Source: Shewanella aquimarina (GTDB taxonomy: Bacteria; Pseudomonadota; Gammaproteobacteria; Enterobacterales; Shewanellaceae). Taken from it: a DNA stretch of 64,000 bases. Of this stretch, positions 16,008 to 25,201 are shown one piece after another; position 1 is the first letter of the stretch, and the number at the start of each line of letters is the position of its first letter. The translations under genes were made by a program, and so were the position numbers. The notes under the pieces were generated by a model that made no database searches, was not told where the DNA came from, and worked only from the letters and a program-made list of their open reading frames with translations. The DNA is taken from the NCBI RefSeq assembly GCF_023349185.1, contig NZ_JAKIKY010000011.1:62001-126000 (forward strand). Reading direction: 5' to 3'.

Positions 16008-16937
16008 ATGCGTGTCATATTAGCCCCGATGGAAGGCGTCGCCGACGCCCCGATGCGAGCCCTGCTAACCAGCGTTGGCGGCTATGACATGGTGATCAGC
16101 GAATTTATTCGCGTTGTCGATCAGCTACTGCCTGAAAAAGTCTTCTACCGACTCTGCGCCGAACTGAAATATCAATGTAAAACCGCCTCCGGCACTCCGG
16201 TACGCCTGCAACTGCTGGGACAGGAACCCAACTGGATGGCCGAAAATGCCATTCGCGCCGTCGAGCTGGGTTCTCGCGGCGTGGATCTTAACTATGGCTG
16301 CCCGGCACCTATGGTTAATCGCAGTAAAGGCGGCGCCGCACTATTAAAGGAGCCGGAGACCATCTACCGGGTGACCCAGGCCGTCAGGCAAGCGGTGCCC
16401 AGGGACAAACCCGTGTCGGCCAAGATCCGTCTGGGGTGGGATGACAAGAGCCGCTGCACCGAAATCGCCCAGGCCATCGAAGCGGCCGGCGCCACCGAGC
16501 TCACGGTACACGCCCGCACTAAAGAGGAGGCCTATCGGCCACCGGCCCACTGGGAATATATAGCGCAGATCAAATCGGTGACCTCCCTGCCCATCATCGC
16601 CAATGGTGAGATCTGGGGCAGAGAAGATTACCTCAAATGCCGCGAGGCCAGCGGCTGTGATGATGTCATGCTAGGACGCGGCGCCCTGACCATTCCTAAC
16701 CTGGCCCACGTGGTTAAAGGTAATCAGTCACCCATGCCTTGGACTGAGGTTTTGGCGCTACTGCTGCAGTATTCGGAGTTTGAGATCGTCAGCGAGAAAG
16801 AGAAATACTATCCGGCGCGTATCAAACAGTGGCTCAGGTTTATCGCCCGTCACTATGAGGAGGGCGAAGCCCTGTTCCGTCAGGTGCGTGTACTGAAAGA
16901 TACCCAGAGTATCTTATCCCTGCTGCGCGGCAGCTAA
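16008..16937 (+). CDS. dusC: tRNA-dihydrouridine(16) synthase DusC
   Basis: DusC is a flavoenzyme that reduces uridine 16 of tRNA to dihydrouridine. The 309 residues start with MRVILAPMEGVADAPM and FIRVVDQLLPEKVF, the DusC-type N terminus. The FMN-binding TIM barrel contains the catalytic cysteine in NYGCPAPMVN, then KIRLGWDD, ELTVHARTKEEAY, IIANGEIW and MLGRGAL. The C-terminal helical domain with RIKQWLRF recognises tRNA in this family. It is monocistronic as far as can be seen, divergent from hvfA. Confidence 0.95.
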   Translation: MRVILAPMEGVADAPMRALLTSVGGYDMVISEFIRVVDQLLPEKVFYRLCAELKYQCKTASGTPVRLQLLGQEPNWMAENAIRAVELGSRGVDLNYGCPAPMVNRSKGGAALLKEPETIYRVTQAVRQAVPRDKPVSAKIRLGWDDKSRCTEIAQAIEAAGATELTVHARTKEEAYRPPAHWEYIAQIKSVTSLPIIANGEIWGREDYLKCREASGCDDVMLGRGALTIPNLAHVVKGNQSPMPWTEVLALLLQYSEFEIVSEKEKYYPARIKQWLRFIARHYEEGEALFRQVRVLKDTQSILSLLRGS

Positions 16938-17147
16938 CACTCACCTTATGCCCTTCTGTCGCGTCTGCTAACCCTCCCTAACGTAAGGCGCGACAAAAAA
17001 CTAGCCCAGTCTCGCCTTAACTGGTCTGATCTTTACATCCCTAAATGAGATTCACCATAAAAGTCACCGACTTTTGATCTTAGTCATAGCTAAGACGCCC
17101 AAGCGGTTTAGACTGATTATCTAAGAATATCAACTAGGCAATGATTT

Positions 17148-17504
17148 GTGAGCAGATCCCATATCAGACATGAACTGTCGGTGCTTGAAGCGAATCTCAG
17201 GAAAGAGTTAGGTACCCTGCTGGCATTACATCAAATAACGCTCGATACCCAGCAGCTTTCGCTGACCTCATTAATAGACGAGATGACCTCAGCCAAATTG
17301 GCCGACGAACCGCTATTTATCAAGCTGACCCAACTCGATGCAGCCCTATGCCAGCTCGACCTTGGACTCTATGGCCTATGTTCAGACTGCGAGGCCGATA
17401 TCGAAGCCGAGCGGCTCAACGCCAACCCGCTTGAACAGCGCTGCACCCAGTGCGCCGCCGATTACTCCCACGAGCATAGACACGAGCTCAGGCTTACCCA
17501 CTAG
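17148..17504 (+). CDS. DksA/TraR-family C4 zinc-finger protein
   Basis: This 118-residue protein of the DksA/TraR superfamily starts at GTG. An N-terminal helical part (about 1-75) precedes the family zinc finger: C78 and C81 in YGLCSDC, then IEAERLNANP and C99/C102 in QRCTQC. True DksA (about 150 residues) carries an Asp pair at the coiled-coil tip that reaches the RNA polymerase secondary channel; here the coiled coil is shorter and that tip is not recognisable. It is therefore a DksA-like accessory factor rather than the main DksA. It stands alone between dusC and the convergent receptor gene. Confidence 0.85.
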   Translation: MSRSHIRHELSVLEANLRKELGTLLALHQITLDTQQLSLTSLIDEMTSAKLADEPLFIKLTQLDAALCQLDLGLYGLCSDCEADIEAERLNANPLEQRCTQCAADYSHEHRHELRLTH

Positions 17505-17596
17505 CCACACCTTTATTAGCGGCCTGCTTTGTCATCGAGCAGCTCGCTTAGCCACGTCAGTCATCGATGGCCAAACCAAAAGCATTACGTCAAACA

Positions 17597-17626
17597 TAAA
17601 AAAAGCCTCCTGAATCAGGAGGCTTC
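17597..17626 (-). terminator. Terminator of the TonB-dependent receptor gene
   Basis: The stem AAGCCTCCTGA-TCAGGAGGCTT lies 35 bases beyond the receptor stop and is followed by seven Ts in the minus-strand reading. Confidence 0.88.
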
Positions 17627-17659
17627 TATCGTTAAGTCACAGGGAGGGTGAATAACGAT

Positions 17660-20278
17660 TTAGAACTTCTGTGTATAAGAGGCTGTGTAAGTTCGACCAT
17701 ACAAGTTATACAGCGCTGAATCGTATGCTAAGTTGGAATCCAATACTGGATCTTCGTTAGTTAAGTTGCGAATACCCAACGCAAACTTACCACTCCACGG
17801 CGCCATATAGTTATAGCTTAGGTCAAAGGTAGTTTGAGAAGGTAGACTACCAATCTCTTCAAACGTTGTAGGATCTGTGGTTTCCGCCTGACCAGCAATA
17901 TGTTGGGTCAATAATGACACCCCATGGTCGCCATAGGTCCAATCAATTACCCATGTGAAGCGATAATCAGGCAAACCATTACGTCCAACCATATTGTTTA
18001 CAGGACCATCAAAGTACTCTTCATCTTCATAGGTAAGAACATAGGTCAAATCAAAACTTGAGCCAAAGTCACCAATTGACGTTTCAATTGGGGCTAAGGA
18101 CAAGTTGAAGTCAATACCCGACGTATCGAAGCCATTACCGTTAACCAGTGGTGTGGTCGCTTCGAGAATCTTACCGTCTGGACTGTCACCGGCACGAATA
18201 ATTTCACCTCGAGATAGATTGCCGTAACCGACTTTTGCTTCTTCTCTTAACAGCGAATCTAGAGATACGAAGGTGATCACATCATCAATTGATAAGCTGT
18301 AGTACTCAACTTTAGTGCTTAAGCTGTCTGTGATGTTCCAGATAACACCCACGTTGTAAAAATCTGACGTCTCAGGGCCAAGATCTTCATTTGCTGTGCG
18401 AGTCACGTCATATTGAGTCGAACGACAATCGGAAGGTGCAGTGCCCTGCAACTCACAATAATGATAGTCTGTCGCATAATCAGCACTGAAAGAGTCCGCT
18501 GCATACAAATCTGATAGTGCAGGCGCCCTAAAACCTTGTCCCCAAGAACCACGTATAACCAGGTTATCTAATGCTTGATAACGTAGTGCGACTTTCGGTG
18601 TGGTCGCGGTACCGAAGTCTGAGTAATTATCGTAACGGAAAGCAAGGTTCAGCTCTAAATCATCGGTAATAGGCAAAATAGATTCACCAAACAACGCGAA
18701 TACATCACGATCACCACCCGAACCGTTACCTGAAGAACCAATAACCTCCCCAGCTGCTGATTCTGCATCTACCTTAGACTTGTACTTATACTGCATAAAT
18801 TCAGAACCGAAGTACCAACCCACTAATCCACCGGGTAGCTCTAACGCTTCAAAGTTTATGCCTGCATTAACGCTTTGAAACTCCATGATATCTTGAGCTA
18901 GTGTATCGTGTGAAATAGCCGCTACAACATCGGCACTATTGCCTTCAGGGCCAAAATTAAACTCACCGCTCTTCACCAACGCTTCCACTGTTGGACGGTG
19001 AACATAACCCGTACCATAGTTGCTGTTTTCCGCTAGGTTATAGTGATAGGTAAAATCCCAACCAAAGCTATTGTGTTCGCCAACTAAACCAAGCTGAATA
19101 TCCGTGCTGTAGTCAATCGTCGTAGAATCACGTGTACCCACATCAGTGAAACGATAGTAAACTCGACCGGCATTTTCATTTTTAGTGGTATTAATATAGT
19201 TGCCATCGGCATCATAGTTCTGAACGTCTAGCTGACCTGCGTCAACGTTAAACCAACCTGCAGCAGGTGCGTAACGACCAAAGGTTTCGTTGCGGCTAAA
19301 TAGGCCTTGACCTTCGAAACGGATCTCATCAGAGATCTCGTAATCTGCAGTAACATAACCCGCGGTATACTGACGAGCGGCGTGATCTGCTGCTTCAGAG
19401 GTATAGTCATAACCGCAGATAAAGTCACCATCACCATAATCATAAACATGACCGCCACCGACCATTTTTTCGTTGTCACAAGCAGCCATCGGCTTGAACT
19501 GGAATGTAGTCATATCCAGGAAGTTACGAGCGTAGGCTGATACCCCTGTAGTATCGGCATACTTATCGGCTAACACGTTAGTAGAGCTTGAAAACCAACG
19601 ATCACGTTGATAGATAATCTCTCGATTTTGGTGCTCAAATGAGAACGTTAAACTTCCTTTGTCGCTCGTGGTTCCACCAACAACGTGTGCTTTCCATTCC
19701 TCACCACCAGGTTGATCTGGACTAGTACCTGTTGCCGAAACCTCGAGACCTTCAAAGCCTTTTTTCAAAATAATATTGACTACGCCAGCAACCGCGTCCG
19801 AACCATAAACAGCGGAGGCTCCATCGGTAAGCACTTCAATACGTTCAATCGCTGCCGTAGGGATTGTATTAAGGTTTACAGCAGTCCCCCCCATAGTCGG
19901 TGAACCCGGCATACGTTTACCGTTTAGCAGCACCAAGGTGCGATCAGCTCCAGCACCGCGAAGAGAGATGTTGGCCTGACTCTGCCAGGTACTACCTGAT
20001 GATTCAGAAAACGAACCGAAAGTGTTTAAGTTACTACGGCGCAATACGTCAGCAATTGACATCTCACCTGTCTTCTCAATATCGGCCACACTGATCGTAG
20101 TTACCGGAGAAGAACCTTCCATATCAGTTCTTTTAATACGCGAGCCAGTGACTTCGATGCGTTCAACTTTATCGCTTTGCTCTTCAGCAATTGCGATACC
20201 AGAAAATGCAATGCTAGATGTCGCGGCGGCAAATAAGCCTACGCGAACCGCTTTTGCTGTTAAGGTCAAAGAGTTCAT
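17660..20278 (-). CDS. TonB-dependent outer-membrane receptor
   Basis: This 872-residue outer-membrane receptor energised by TonB-ExbBD starts with a signal peptide (about 1-30, ending SGIAIAEE). A possible TonB box follows within KVERIEVTGSRIKR. The plug domain (about 45-165) contains VADVLRR-type sequence, ISLRGAGADRTLVLLNGKRM and VLTDGASAVYGSDAVAGVVN. A 22-stranded barrel ends in Phe (RTYTASYTQKF), the Omp assembly signature. The 'RxTxMEGSSPVTTI' style plug places it with the large receptor group used for oligosaccharides, peptides or other organics in Shewanella and Xanthomonas, rather than a classical siderophore receptor. The gene is monocistronic with a long AT-rich upstream region. 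The substrate is unknown. Confidence 0.93.
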   Translation of the reverse strand: MNSLTLTAKAVRVGLFAAATSSIAFSGIAIAEEQSDKVERIEVTGSRIKRTDMEGSSPVTTISVADIEKTGEMSIADVLRRSNLNTFGSFSESSGSTWQSQANISLRGAGADRTLVLLNGKRMPGSPTMGGTAVNLNTIPTAAIERIEVLTDGASAVYGSDAVAGVVNIILKKGFEGLEVSATGTSPDQPGGEEWKAHVVGGTTSDKGSLTFSFEHQNREIIYQRDRWFSSSTNVLADKYADTTGVSAYARNFLDMTTFQFKPMAACDNEKMVGGGHVYDYGDGDFICGYDYTSEAADHAARQYTAGYVTADYEISDEIRFEGQGLFSRNETFGRYAPAAGWFNVDAGQLDVQNYDADGNYINTTKNENAGRVYYRFTDVGTRDSTTIDYSTDIQLGLVGEHNSFGWDFTYHYNLAENSNYGTGYVHRPTVEALVKSGEFNFGPEGNSADVVAAISHDTLAQDIMEFQSVNAGINFEALELPGGLVGWYFGSEFMQYKYKSKVDAESAAGEVIGSSGNGSGGDRDVFALFGESILPITDDLELNLAFRYDNYSDFGTATTPKVALRYQALDNLVIRGSWGQGFRAPALSDLYAADSFSADYATDYHYCELQGTAPSDCRSTQYDVTRTANEDLGPETSDFYNVGVIWNITDSLSTKVEYYSLSIDDVITFVSLDSLLREEAKVGYGNLSRGEIIRAGDSPDGKILEATTPLVNGNGFDTSGIDFNLSLAPIETSIGDFGSSFDLTYVLTYEDEEYFDGPVNNMVGRNGLPDYRFTWVIDWTYGDHGVSLLTQHIAGQAETTDPTTFEEIGSLPSQTTFDLSYNYMAPWSGKFALGIRNLTNEDPVLDSNLAYDSALYNLYGRTYTASYTQKF

Positions 20279-20868
20279 ATGTTTCCCTCACAATACGAAA
20301 TCAGACAATCTGAGTTTCGATCATTAATTTATTTTTTATTTTTAAAATAAGAAGAATGCCCTTCAGTGAAGATATTGTGAAAAAAGATAAAATAAGTCAA
20401 CGCAGTTAACACGAAAATAACCACAATGATAAACATTGATACAACTCGATAATAAAAAACGATAACCATTGCCTGCCAAAAACGAACCATACATTTGATT
20501 TTCAACGAGTTATTATGACAACCAAGGTTATCAGAAAATGTAAAAATGAAAAAACAATCAGACGATACAAATTAATACGTCTGTGCCAAATATGTTTAAT
20601 AGCTTAGCGAAAGATCAATTAAATATAAAAAACAACTACAAAAGTAACAATGTAAAATAATGTATCTGGACGGTAAGAAAGGGTAAATAACAATTTTAAC
20701 AACAAAAACATTAAAACTTATCTATTACACACCTTAACCTTTATCTTAAAAATAAATTAAAAAGTCACAGAATTAGAAAGAACTGACATTCAGGATATTT
20801 GACTAAACAAAATGCGAAAATACAGAAGTGATAAAGACCAAATGATGTCTCACTCGGTCTTAAATATG
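20279..20868. other. AT-rich upstream region of the receptor gene
   Basis: About 590 bases are markedly AT-rich compared with their surroundings. No credible reading frame, RNA gene or terminator is visible. It should hold the receptor promoter (minus strand). Weak Fur-like similarity near 20435 was judged insufficient. Confidence 0.5.
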
Positions 20869-21783
20869 TTAAAGGGCAATTTTTGCGAAATAAATAGCGC
20901 AAGTACCTTCGTGGGAGGAGTAATTGCTCAGCATTAATGTATCATCTTTCAGCACGACACCTGCGTAGCTGGTATCGCCACCCGAGGGTAGAGTCAATAG
21001 CTCCTCTATCTGAGCCGTTTGCCGATCGATCGCTACAAGAGAGGTGCGCACTCTGTCGTCATACAGGCGTACCACGCCATAGAGCTTACCCTGATAGAGA
21101 AAAGTAACAGGTCCCCCCACGCGACAATTTGTCACTTGCCAACACCACTGGGTATAAGGAGGCGCTGACTCACCCAGTAATGCACGCTCATCGGTCTGCC
21201 AAAGCGGATCCCGGCGCAGCAGACAGATGGCCTTATCATGCTCATCGAACACTAGGCCGGACTCATTCACATAACCCGCCTGACTCAGCTTTTCCACCAG
21301 GGGCTGAAAATCCCTGTCTGCATTACTTTTATATAGCGCCGCATAGCCATCATGTTCGTGACACAAATAGGCGATGCCATACAAGTGCCCCTTGTGCGGC
21401 GTGATGCGCCATAACCACTCTTTCTCTTTCACCAGCGCCTTGGGAGCGGACCAATGCTCACCATCGTGGGATTGCCAGCAGTAAGAGCGCATGCCCTCGC
21501 CCTTCCCCTCATGCATAGCGCCGCCACCAAACAGCAGTAATCTGTCATTGTAGGCCACCAACTTACCATCTCTTAGATCGGCAAAGTCGACATCGACAAG
21601 GGCGACACTCTGCCAGTTTTGCCCCTCGTTATCGGATCTAAGGATCCGCAGTGCACCGTCTGGCGACACATGGGCACTGGCCTGACGAAATACGCAATAC
21701 AACTTGTTTTTAAAACGCACCAGATCCGTAAAGGCGTTGTGGGGCGAAGCGTCCCAAATCTTGGCTACTGAGATTAGTTTCAT
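20869..21783 (-). CDS. Cytosolic Asp-box (BNR/sialidase-like) beta-propeller protein, function unknown
   Basis: This 304-residue protein has no signal peptide. It contains two clear Asp-box motifs, SDNEGQNW and SHDGEHWSAP, typical of sialidase-type beta-propeller blades, and repeated FRQ, LLFGG and YLxGxLYG turn segments. Sialidase catalytic hallmarks (N-terminal Arg triad with FRIP) are not evident, so I do not call it a neuraminidase. It ends only about 590 bases upstream of the receptor gene on the same strand, but the AT-rich gap argues against one transcript. It may be a glycoside-related enzyme or a binding propeller; I do not recognise a closer family. Confidence 0.75.
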   Translation of the reverse strand: MKLISVAKIWDASPHNAFTDLVRFKNKLYCVFRQASAHVSPDGALRILRSDNEGQNWQSVALVDVDFADLRDGKLVAYNDRLLLFGGGAMHEGKGEGMRSYCWQSHDGEHWSAPKALVKEKEWLWRITPHKGHLYGIAYLCHEHDGYAALYKSNADRDFQPLVEKLSQAGYVNESGLVFDEHDKAICLLRRDPLWQTDERALLGESAPPYTQWCWQVTNCRVGGPVTFLYQGKLYGVVRLYDDRVRTSLVAIDRQTAQIEELLTLPSGGDTSYAGVVLKDDTLMLSNYSSHEGTCAIYFAKIAL

Positions 21784-22057
21784 GTGTTTCTCCGCACATT
21801 GATTGCATTAATGATGGCCGACTAAAATGATGGCCGAATAAGGTTCGTGACTCAAGCCAAGACACAGTTAAAAACAGTCTATAACCAATGGCTAAGGTCT
21901 GGCTCTGCGCAAGCACCACTACCAACATGACTAGGTCTGTTGATCTTTCGCGTTCATTTTTGCTGCATTCTGTATCGCTTTTATACAAGGCAGAGCGATT
22001 GTCATGTAGTGCACTACATCAATGAGCGATAACGCAGCAGAAAAATGATACAGACAT
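21784..22057. repeat. Intergenic region with a palindromic interspersed-repeat-like element
   Basis: From about 21955 to 22057 the sequence folds around a perfect 16-base palindrome, ATGTAGTGCACTACAT (centre near 22013). Outer partial arms match: TTTTTGCTGC pairs with GCAGCAGAAAAA, and CTGTATC with GATACAG. The phrase AAGGCAGAGCGA-N-ATG...CAATGAGCGATAACGCAG has the look of an interspersed palindromic unit. No gene was seen in the rest of the region. Confidence 0.55.
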
Positions 22058-22091
22058 AAAAAAGCCTCACTCTCAAAAGAGTAAGGCTTTC
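22058..22091 (-). terminator. Terminator after rluB
   Basis: AAAGCCT-ACTCT pairs with AGAGT-AGGCTTT across a short loop, and Ts follow in the minus-strand reading. It ends the scpA-scpB-rluB operon. Confidence 0.85.
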
Positions 22092-22117
22092 TTGATACAT
22101 GGGCTAATCGGCTTAAC

Positions 22118-22984
22118 CTAGCTTCTCTGGCGCGGCGTCTTACCGGCTGTAGTCTTATGCTTACGCACGGCGCGGCGGATCTTAGCGCTCTTCACCTTGG
22201 CGCGGGCCACACTGTGTTTGTCTGTGCCCAGCAGGGTGCGGGTTTCTTCATCTAGGCCGGCCAGCTTACGCAGATAGTTTACCTGCTCTATCGGCAGCTC
22301 GACCCAGCCGCCACGAGGCAGTGACTTGGGCAGATCTATCATACCGTAGCGAATACGAATCAGACGGCTCACCTGGACTTCTTGAGATTCCCACAGACGA
22401 CGAACCTCACGATTACGACCTTCGGCCAGCGACACATGCCACCACTTGTTCATGCCCTCGCCACCGGCTGGCTTTATCTTATCGAAATGCGCCGGGCCAT
22501 CTTCCAGGGTCACGCCGGTGCGCAGACGCTGAATACAGGCGTCGGTCACCTCACCAAAGGTACGAACAGCGTATTCACGCTCCACCTCATGGGACGGGTG
22601 CATCAGGCGGTTAGCCAGTTCACCGTCAGAGGTAAACAGCAACAGGCCTGAGGTGTTGATATCCAGACGTCCCACCGCAACCCAGCGTGAGTCGCGGGTC
22701 TTAGGTAAACGGTCGAATACCGTCGGGCGCCCTTCGGGATCTTTGCGGCTGCAGATCTCCCCTTCAGGCTTGTGATAGGCGATCACACGGCAAACCAAGT
22801 CATCCTCAGACTTGATCGATACCGTACGGCCATCGATACGCACCTTGGCATCGGCCTCGATACGATCGCCAAGTTTGGCAATTTCACCGTCTATACTAAC
22901 TCGACCTGCAGCAATCCATGCCTCCATCTCACGACGGGAGCCATGGCCTGCACGGGCCAAGACTTTCTGCAATTTTTCACTCAT
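22118..22984 (-). CDS. rluB: 23S rRNA pseudouridine(2605) synthase RluB
   Basis: RluB isomerises U2605 of 23S rRNA to pseudouridine. The start [20 protein letters not shown] gives 288 residues; longer readings run into scpB. An S4 RNA-binding domain (about 1-60) precedes the RsuA/RluB catalytic domain with [20 protein letters not shown]; the catalytic Asp is D108. Later come [12 protein letters not shown] and a basic tail of about 50 residues ([15 protein letters not shown]), usual for RluB. The start overlaps the scpB stop by eight bases, so translation is coupled, as in many gammaproteobacteria. Confidence 0.96.
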   Translation of the reverse strand: MSEKLQKVLARAGHGSRREMEAWIAAGRVSIDGEIAKLGDRIEADAKVRIDGRTVSIKSEDDLVCRVIAYHKPEGEICSRKDPEGRPTVFDRLPKTRDSRWVAVGRLDINTSGLLLFTSDGELANRLMHPSHEVEREYAVRTFGEVTDACIQRLRTGVTLEDGPAHFDKIKPAGGEGMNKWWHVSLAEGRNREVRRLWESQEVQVSRLIRIRYGMIDLPKSLPRGGWVELPIEQVNYLRKLAGLDEETRTLLGTDKHSVARAKVKSAKIRRAVRKHKTTAGKTPRQRS

Positions 22985-23609
22985 TAGTAGACTCTTCATC
23001 GGTTTTAGGCGCTGTATTGTCAGGGGCCGACTCGACCACCTGTGTTTGTCCAAACAGCGCCGCTAGTGACTCGGCATCGGATAAGGGAGGAAGGTCCGCA
23101 ATCCTGTCCAAGCCAAAATAGGCTAAAAATTCATTTGTGGTCGCATAGAGTGCGGGCCTGCCCGGCACCTCTTTATGACCGATTATCTTAATCCAGTGTC
23201 TATCGGATAGACTCTTTATGATATGACTTCCCACCGCCACACCACGAACAAACTCTATATCGGCACGAGTAACCGGCTGACGATAGGCGATCACCGCCAG
23301 CGTCTCCAGCGTCGCTCGCGAATAGCGCGGCGCCTTCTCCTGCCACAGTGGCTGCAGATAGGGACTCAAGGTCTCGATGGACTGAAAACGATAGCCGCCC
23401 GCCACCTTGACTAACTCTATGCCGCGCCCCTGATAATCTTGCTGCAACTCCTCAATGGCGGCCTTAACCTTGGCGCGGGAGACGCTAAAGTTTGCCAGCA
23501 CACTTTCATTTAAGTGCTTGATAGAGACAGTCCTAGCCATCACAAACAGACTGGCTTCAATCAGCTGTTTGAGCTGATCCGGATTTATTTGCAGTTTCTT
23601 ACTCGACAA
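22977..23609 (-). CDS. scpB: Segregation and condensation protein ScpB
   Basis: ScpB is the winged-helix kite subunit of the SMC-ScpAB condensin. The 210 residues contain two winged helices: [18 protein letters not shown] near the start and [30 protein letters not shown] in the second, followed by [24 protein letters not shown] and an acidic tail. It directly follows scpA with no gap and overlaps rluB. SMC-ScpAB in a gammaproteobacterium points away from the enteric MukBEF lineage or to coexistence of both. Confidence 0.96.
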   Translation of the reverse strand: MSSKKLQINPDQLKQLIEASLFVMARTVSIKHLNESVLANFSVSRAKVKAAIEELQQDYQGRGIELVKVAGGYRFQSIETLSPYLQPLWQEKAPRYSRATLETLAVIAYRQPVTRADIEFVRGVAVGSHIIKSLSDRHWIKIIGHKEVPGRPALYATTNEFLAYFGLDRIADLPPLSDAESLAALFGQTQVVESAPDNTAPKTDEESTNE

Positions 23610-24398
23610 TCAATAGGCCCTAACATGTATGGTCGACAGCGGCTGCGCCTGGATCAGATCGACCAAAAGCTCTTTCACCAGCTCCATCAGCGCAAGAAAG
23701 CTCACCACCACGCCAGCTCGCCCCTCAGAAACATCAAATAGCTGCTCAAAAGGCACATAGGACTTGCCTTCTAGCATAGCCAATATTTGCGTCATGCGTT
23801 CCCGTGTCGACAGCTGCTCGCGTCTCACATGGTGATGCTCAGTGGCCTCGACCCGTTTTAACACGGCCGCGAAGGCACCGGCTAACTCCACCAACGACAC
23901 TGACGGCGGCACCAACACAGGCTTGATATCCGGCGCTGGTAGCACCTTGGCCTGAAACACATCCCGCTCGAGTCGCGGCAAGGCATCTAGCCTTTGCTGC
24001 GCATCTTTAATCACCTCGTAGGCCTTAAGCTGTCTGATCAGCTGGGCTCGTGGGTCCGCCTCATCTTCCTCTTCAAGCTCGGGCCTTGGTAACAAGAGAC
24101 GCGACTTTATCTCGGCCAGGGTCGCGGCCATCACCAGATAGTCGGCGGCCAGTTCTACCCGAGCGCCTTGCAAGAGTTCAATGTATTCAAGATATTGATC
24201 CGTTACCGGCGCAATGGCCATCTCAACAATATCCAGCTTCTGCTTGCGGATAAGATAGAGCAGCAGATCCAGCGGCCCTTCGAAAGACTCGAGAAATACC
24301 TCCAGCGCCTCGGGCGGAATGAAGAGATCCGCCGGCAGTTCTCTGACGGGTTCGCCCCTGACCAGGGCCAAAGGTAAACTTTGCTGAGTCCCCTGCAT
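23610..24398 (-). CDS. scpA: Segregation and condensation protein ScpA
   Basis: ScpA is the kleisin that bridges the SMC head domains. The 262 residues show the N-terminal FEGPLDLLLYLIRKQKLDIVEM helix pair that binds the SMC neck, EYIELLQGARVELAADYLVMAATLAEIKSRLLLP with a following acidic stretch, and a C-terminal winged helix with FLALMELVKELLVDLIQAQPLSTI that binds the SMC cap. It is the first gene of the scpA-scpB-rluB operon, and a gap of about 180 bases separates it from yciO upstream. Confidence 0.96.
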   Translation of the reverse strand: MQGTQQSLPLALVRGEPVRELPADLFIPPEALEVFLESFEGPLDLLLYLIRKQKLDIVEMAIAPVTDQYLEYIELLQGARVELAADYLVMAATLAEIKSRLLLPRPELEEEDEADPRAQLIRQLKAYEVIKDAQQRLDALPRLERDVFQAKVLPAPDIKPVLVPPSVSLVELAGAFAAVLKRVEATEHHHVRREQLSTRERMTQILAMLEGKSYVPFEQLFDVSEGRAGVVVSFLALMELVKELLVDLIQAQPLSTIHVRAY

Positions 24399-24580
24399 CC
24401 GCTCTCCAAGTCACCCGGCAGGTATCACCCTGCCGGAAGCTAAAGGTATAACTAACTAAATCCGTAACTTAAATGGTGAGGACCTGCACCGTTCGACGGC
24501 GGATAATCATCCAGCCAAGGCGAGGCTAATCGACACCAAACGCGCGATTATACCTGCAAATTTGGCCAATAGACAGGGCT

Positions 24581-25201
24581 TTAGCCAAACTGGCTAACAT
24601 CACCGACGCCTTCACGTAGAATCTCGATATCGCCCTCAGACAGATCGATAACCGTGGTAGGTTTCTCACCCAGATAACCGCCATGAATAATCACATCCAC
24701 CTGATGCTCAAGGATGTCGCGAATGTGCTCGGGATCTGACTCGGCAAACTCTTCACCCGGTAGGATAAGACTGGTGGACATCAGCGGCGCATCGAGCGCT
24801 TCCAGAAGCGCCAAAGCAATCACATTGTCCGGCACGCGAATACCGATTGTCTTCTTCTTCGGGTTTTGCAGGCGCTTAGGTACCTCTTTGGTCGCCTTGA
24901 AGATGAAGGTGTATGGCCCAGGTGTGTTGTGCTTCAGCACGCGGTAAGCCTGATTGTCCACCCTGGCATAGGTCGCCAGCTCGGACTGGTCACGCACCAT
25001 CAAGGAAAAGTTATGATCGTTCTCTATCTGACGAATACGCACTATGCGGGTCATCGCGTCTTTCTCGCCCAGCAGGCAACCTAAGGCATAGCCAGAGTCT
25101 GTGGGATAGACCACCACCCCACCCTGCTTGATCACATTCACCGCCTGATTAATCAGGCGAACCTGAGGATTTTCCTCATGTACATAAAAAAATTGACTCA
25201 T
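24581..25201 (-). CDS. yciO: YciO, Sua5/YrdC/TsaC-like protein
   Basis: YciO belongs to the Sua5/TsaC fold that makes threonylcarbamoyl-AMP for tRNA modification; E. coli YciO itself is a paralogue with an unsettled role. The start MSQFFYVHEENPQ matches E. coli YciO and gives 206 residues. It contains GGVVVYPTDSGYALGC, RIRQIENDHNFSLM, NTPGPYTFIFKATKEVP, KTIGIRVPDN and KPTTVIDLSEGDIEILREGVGD. The start overlaps the rnm stop by four bases (ATGA), so the two genes are translationally coupled. Confidence 0.95.
   Translation of the reverse strand: MSQFFYVHEENPQVRLINQAVNVIKQGGVVVYPTDSGYALGCLLGEKDAMTRIVRIRQIENDHNFSLMVRDQSELATYARVDNQAYRVLKHNTPGPYTFIFKATKEVPKRLQNPKKKTIGIRVPDNVIALALLEALDAPLMSTSLILPGEEFAESDPEHIRDILEHQVDVIIHGGYLGEKPTTVIDLSEGDIEILREGVGDVSQFG

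Noticed and set aside
20430..20475. Fur-box-like sequence upstream of the TonB-dependent receptor
   Set aside because: About ten of fifteen core positions match in a very AT-rich region; not enough to claim iron control.
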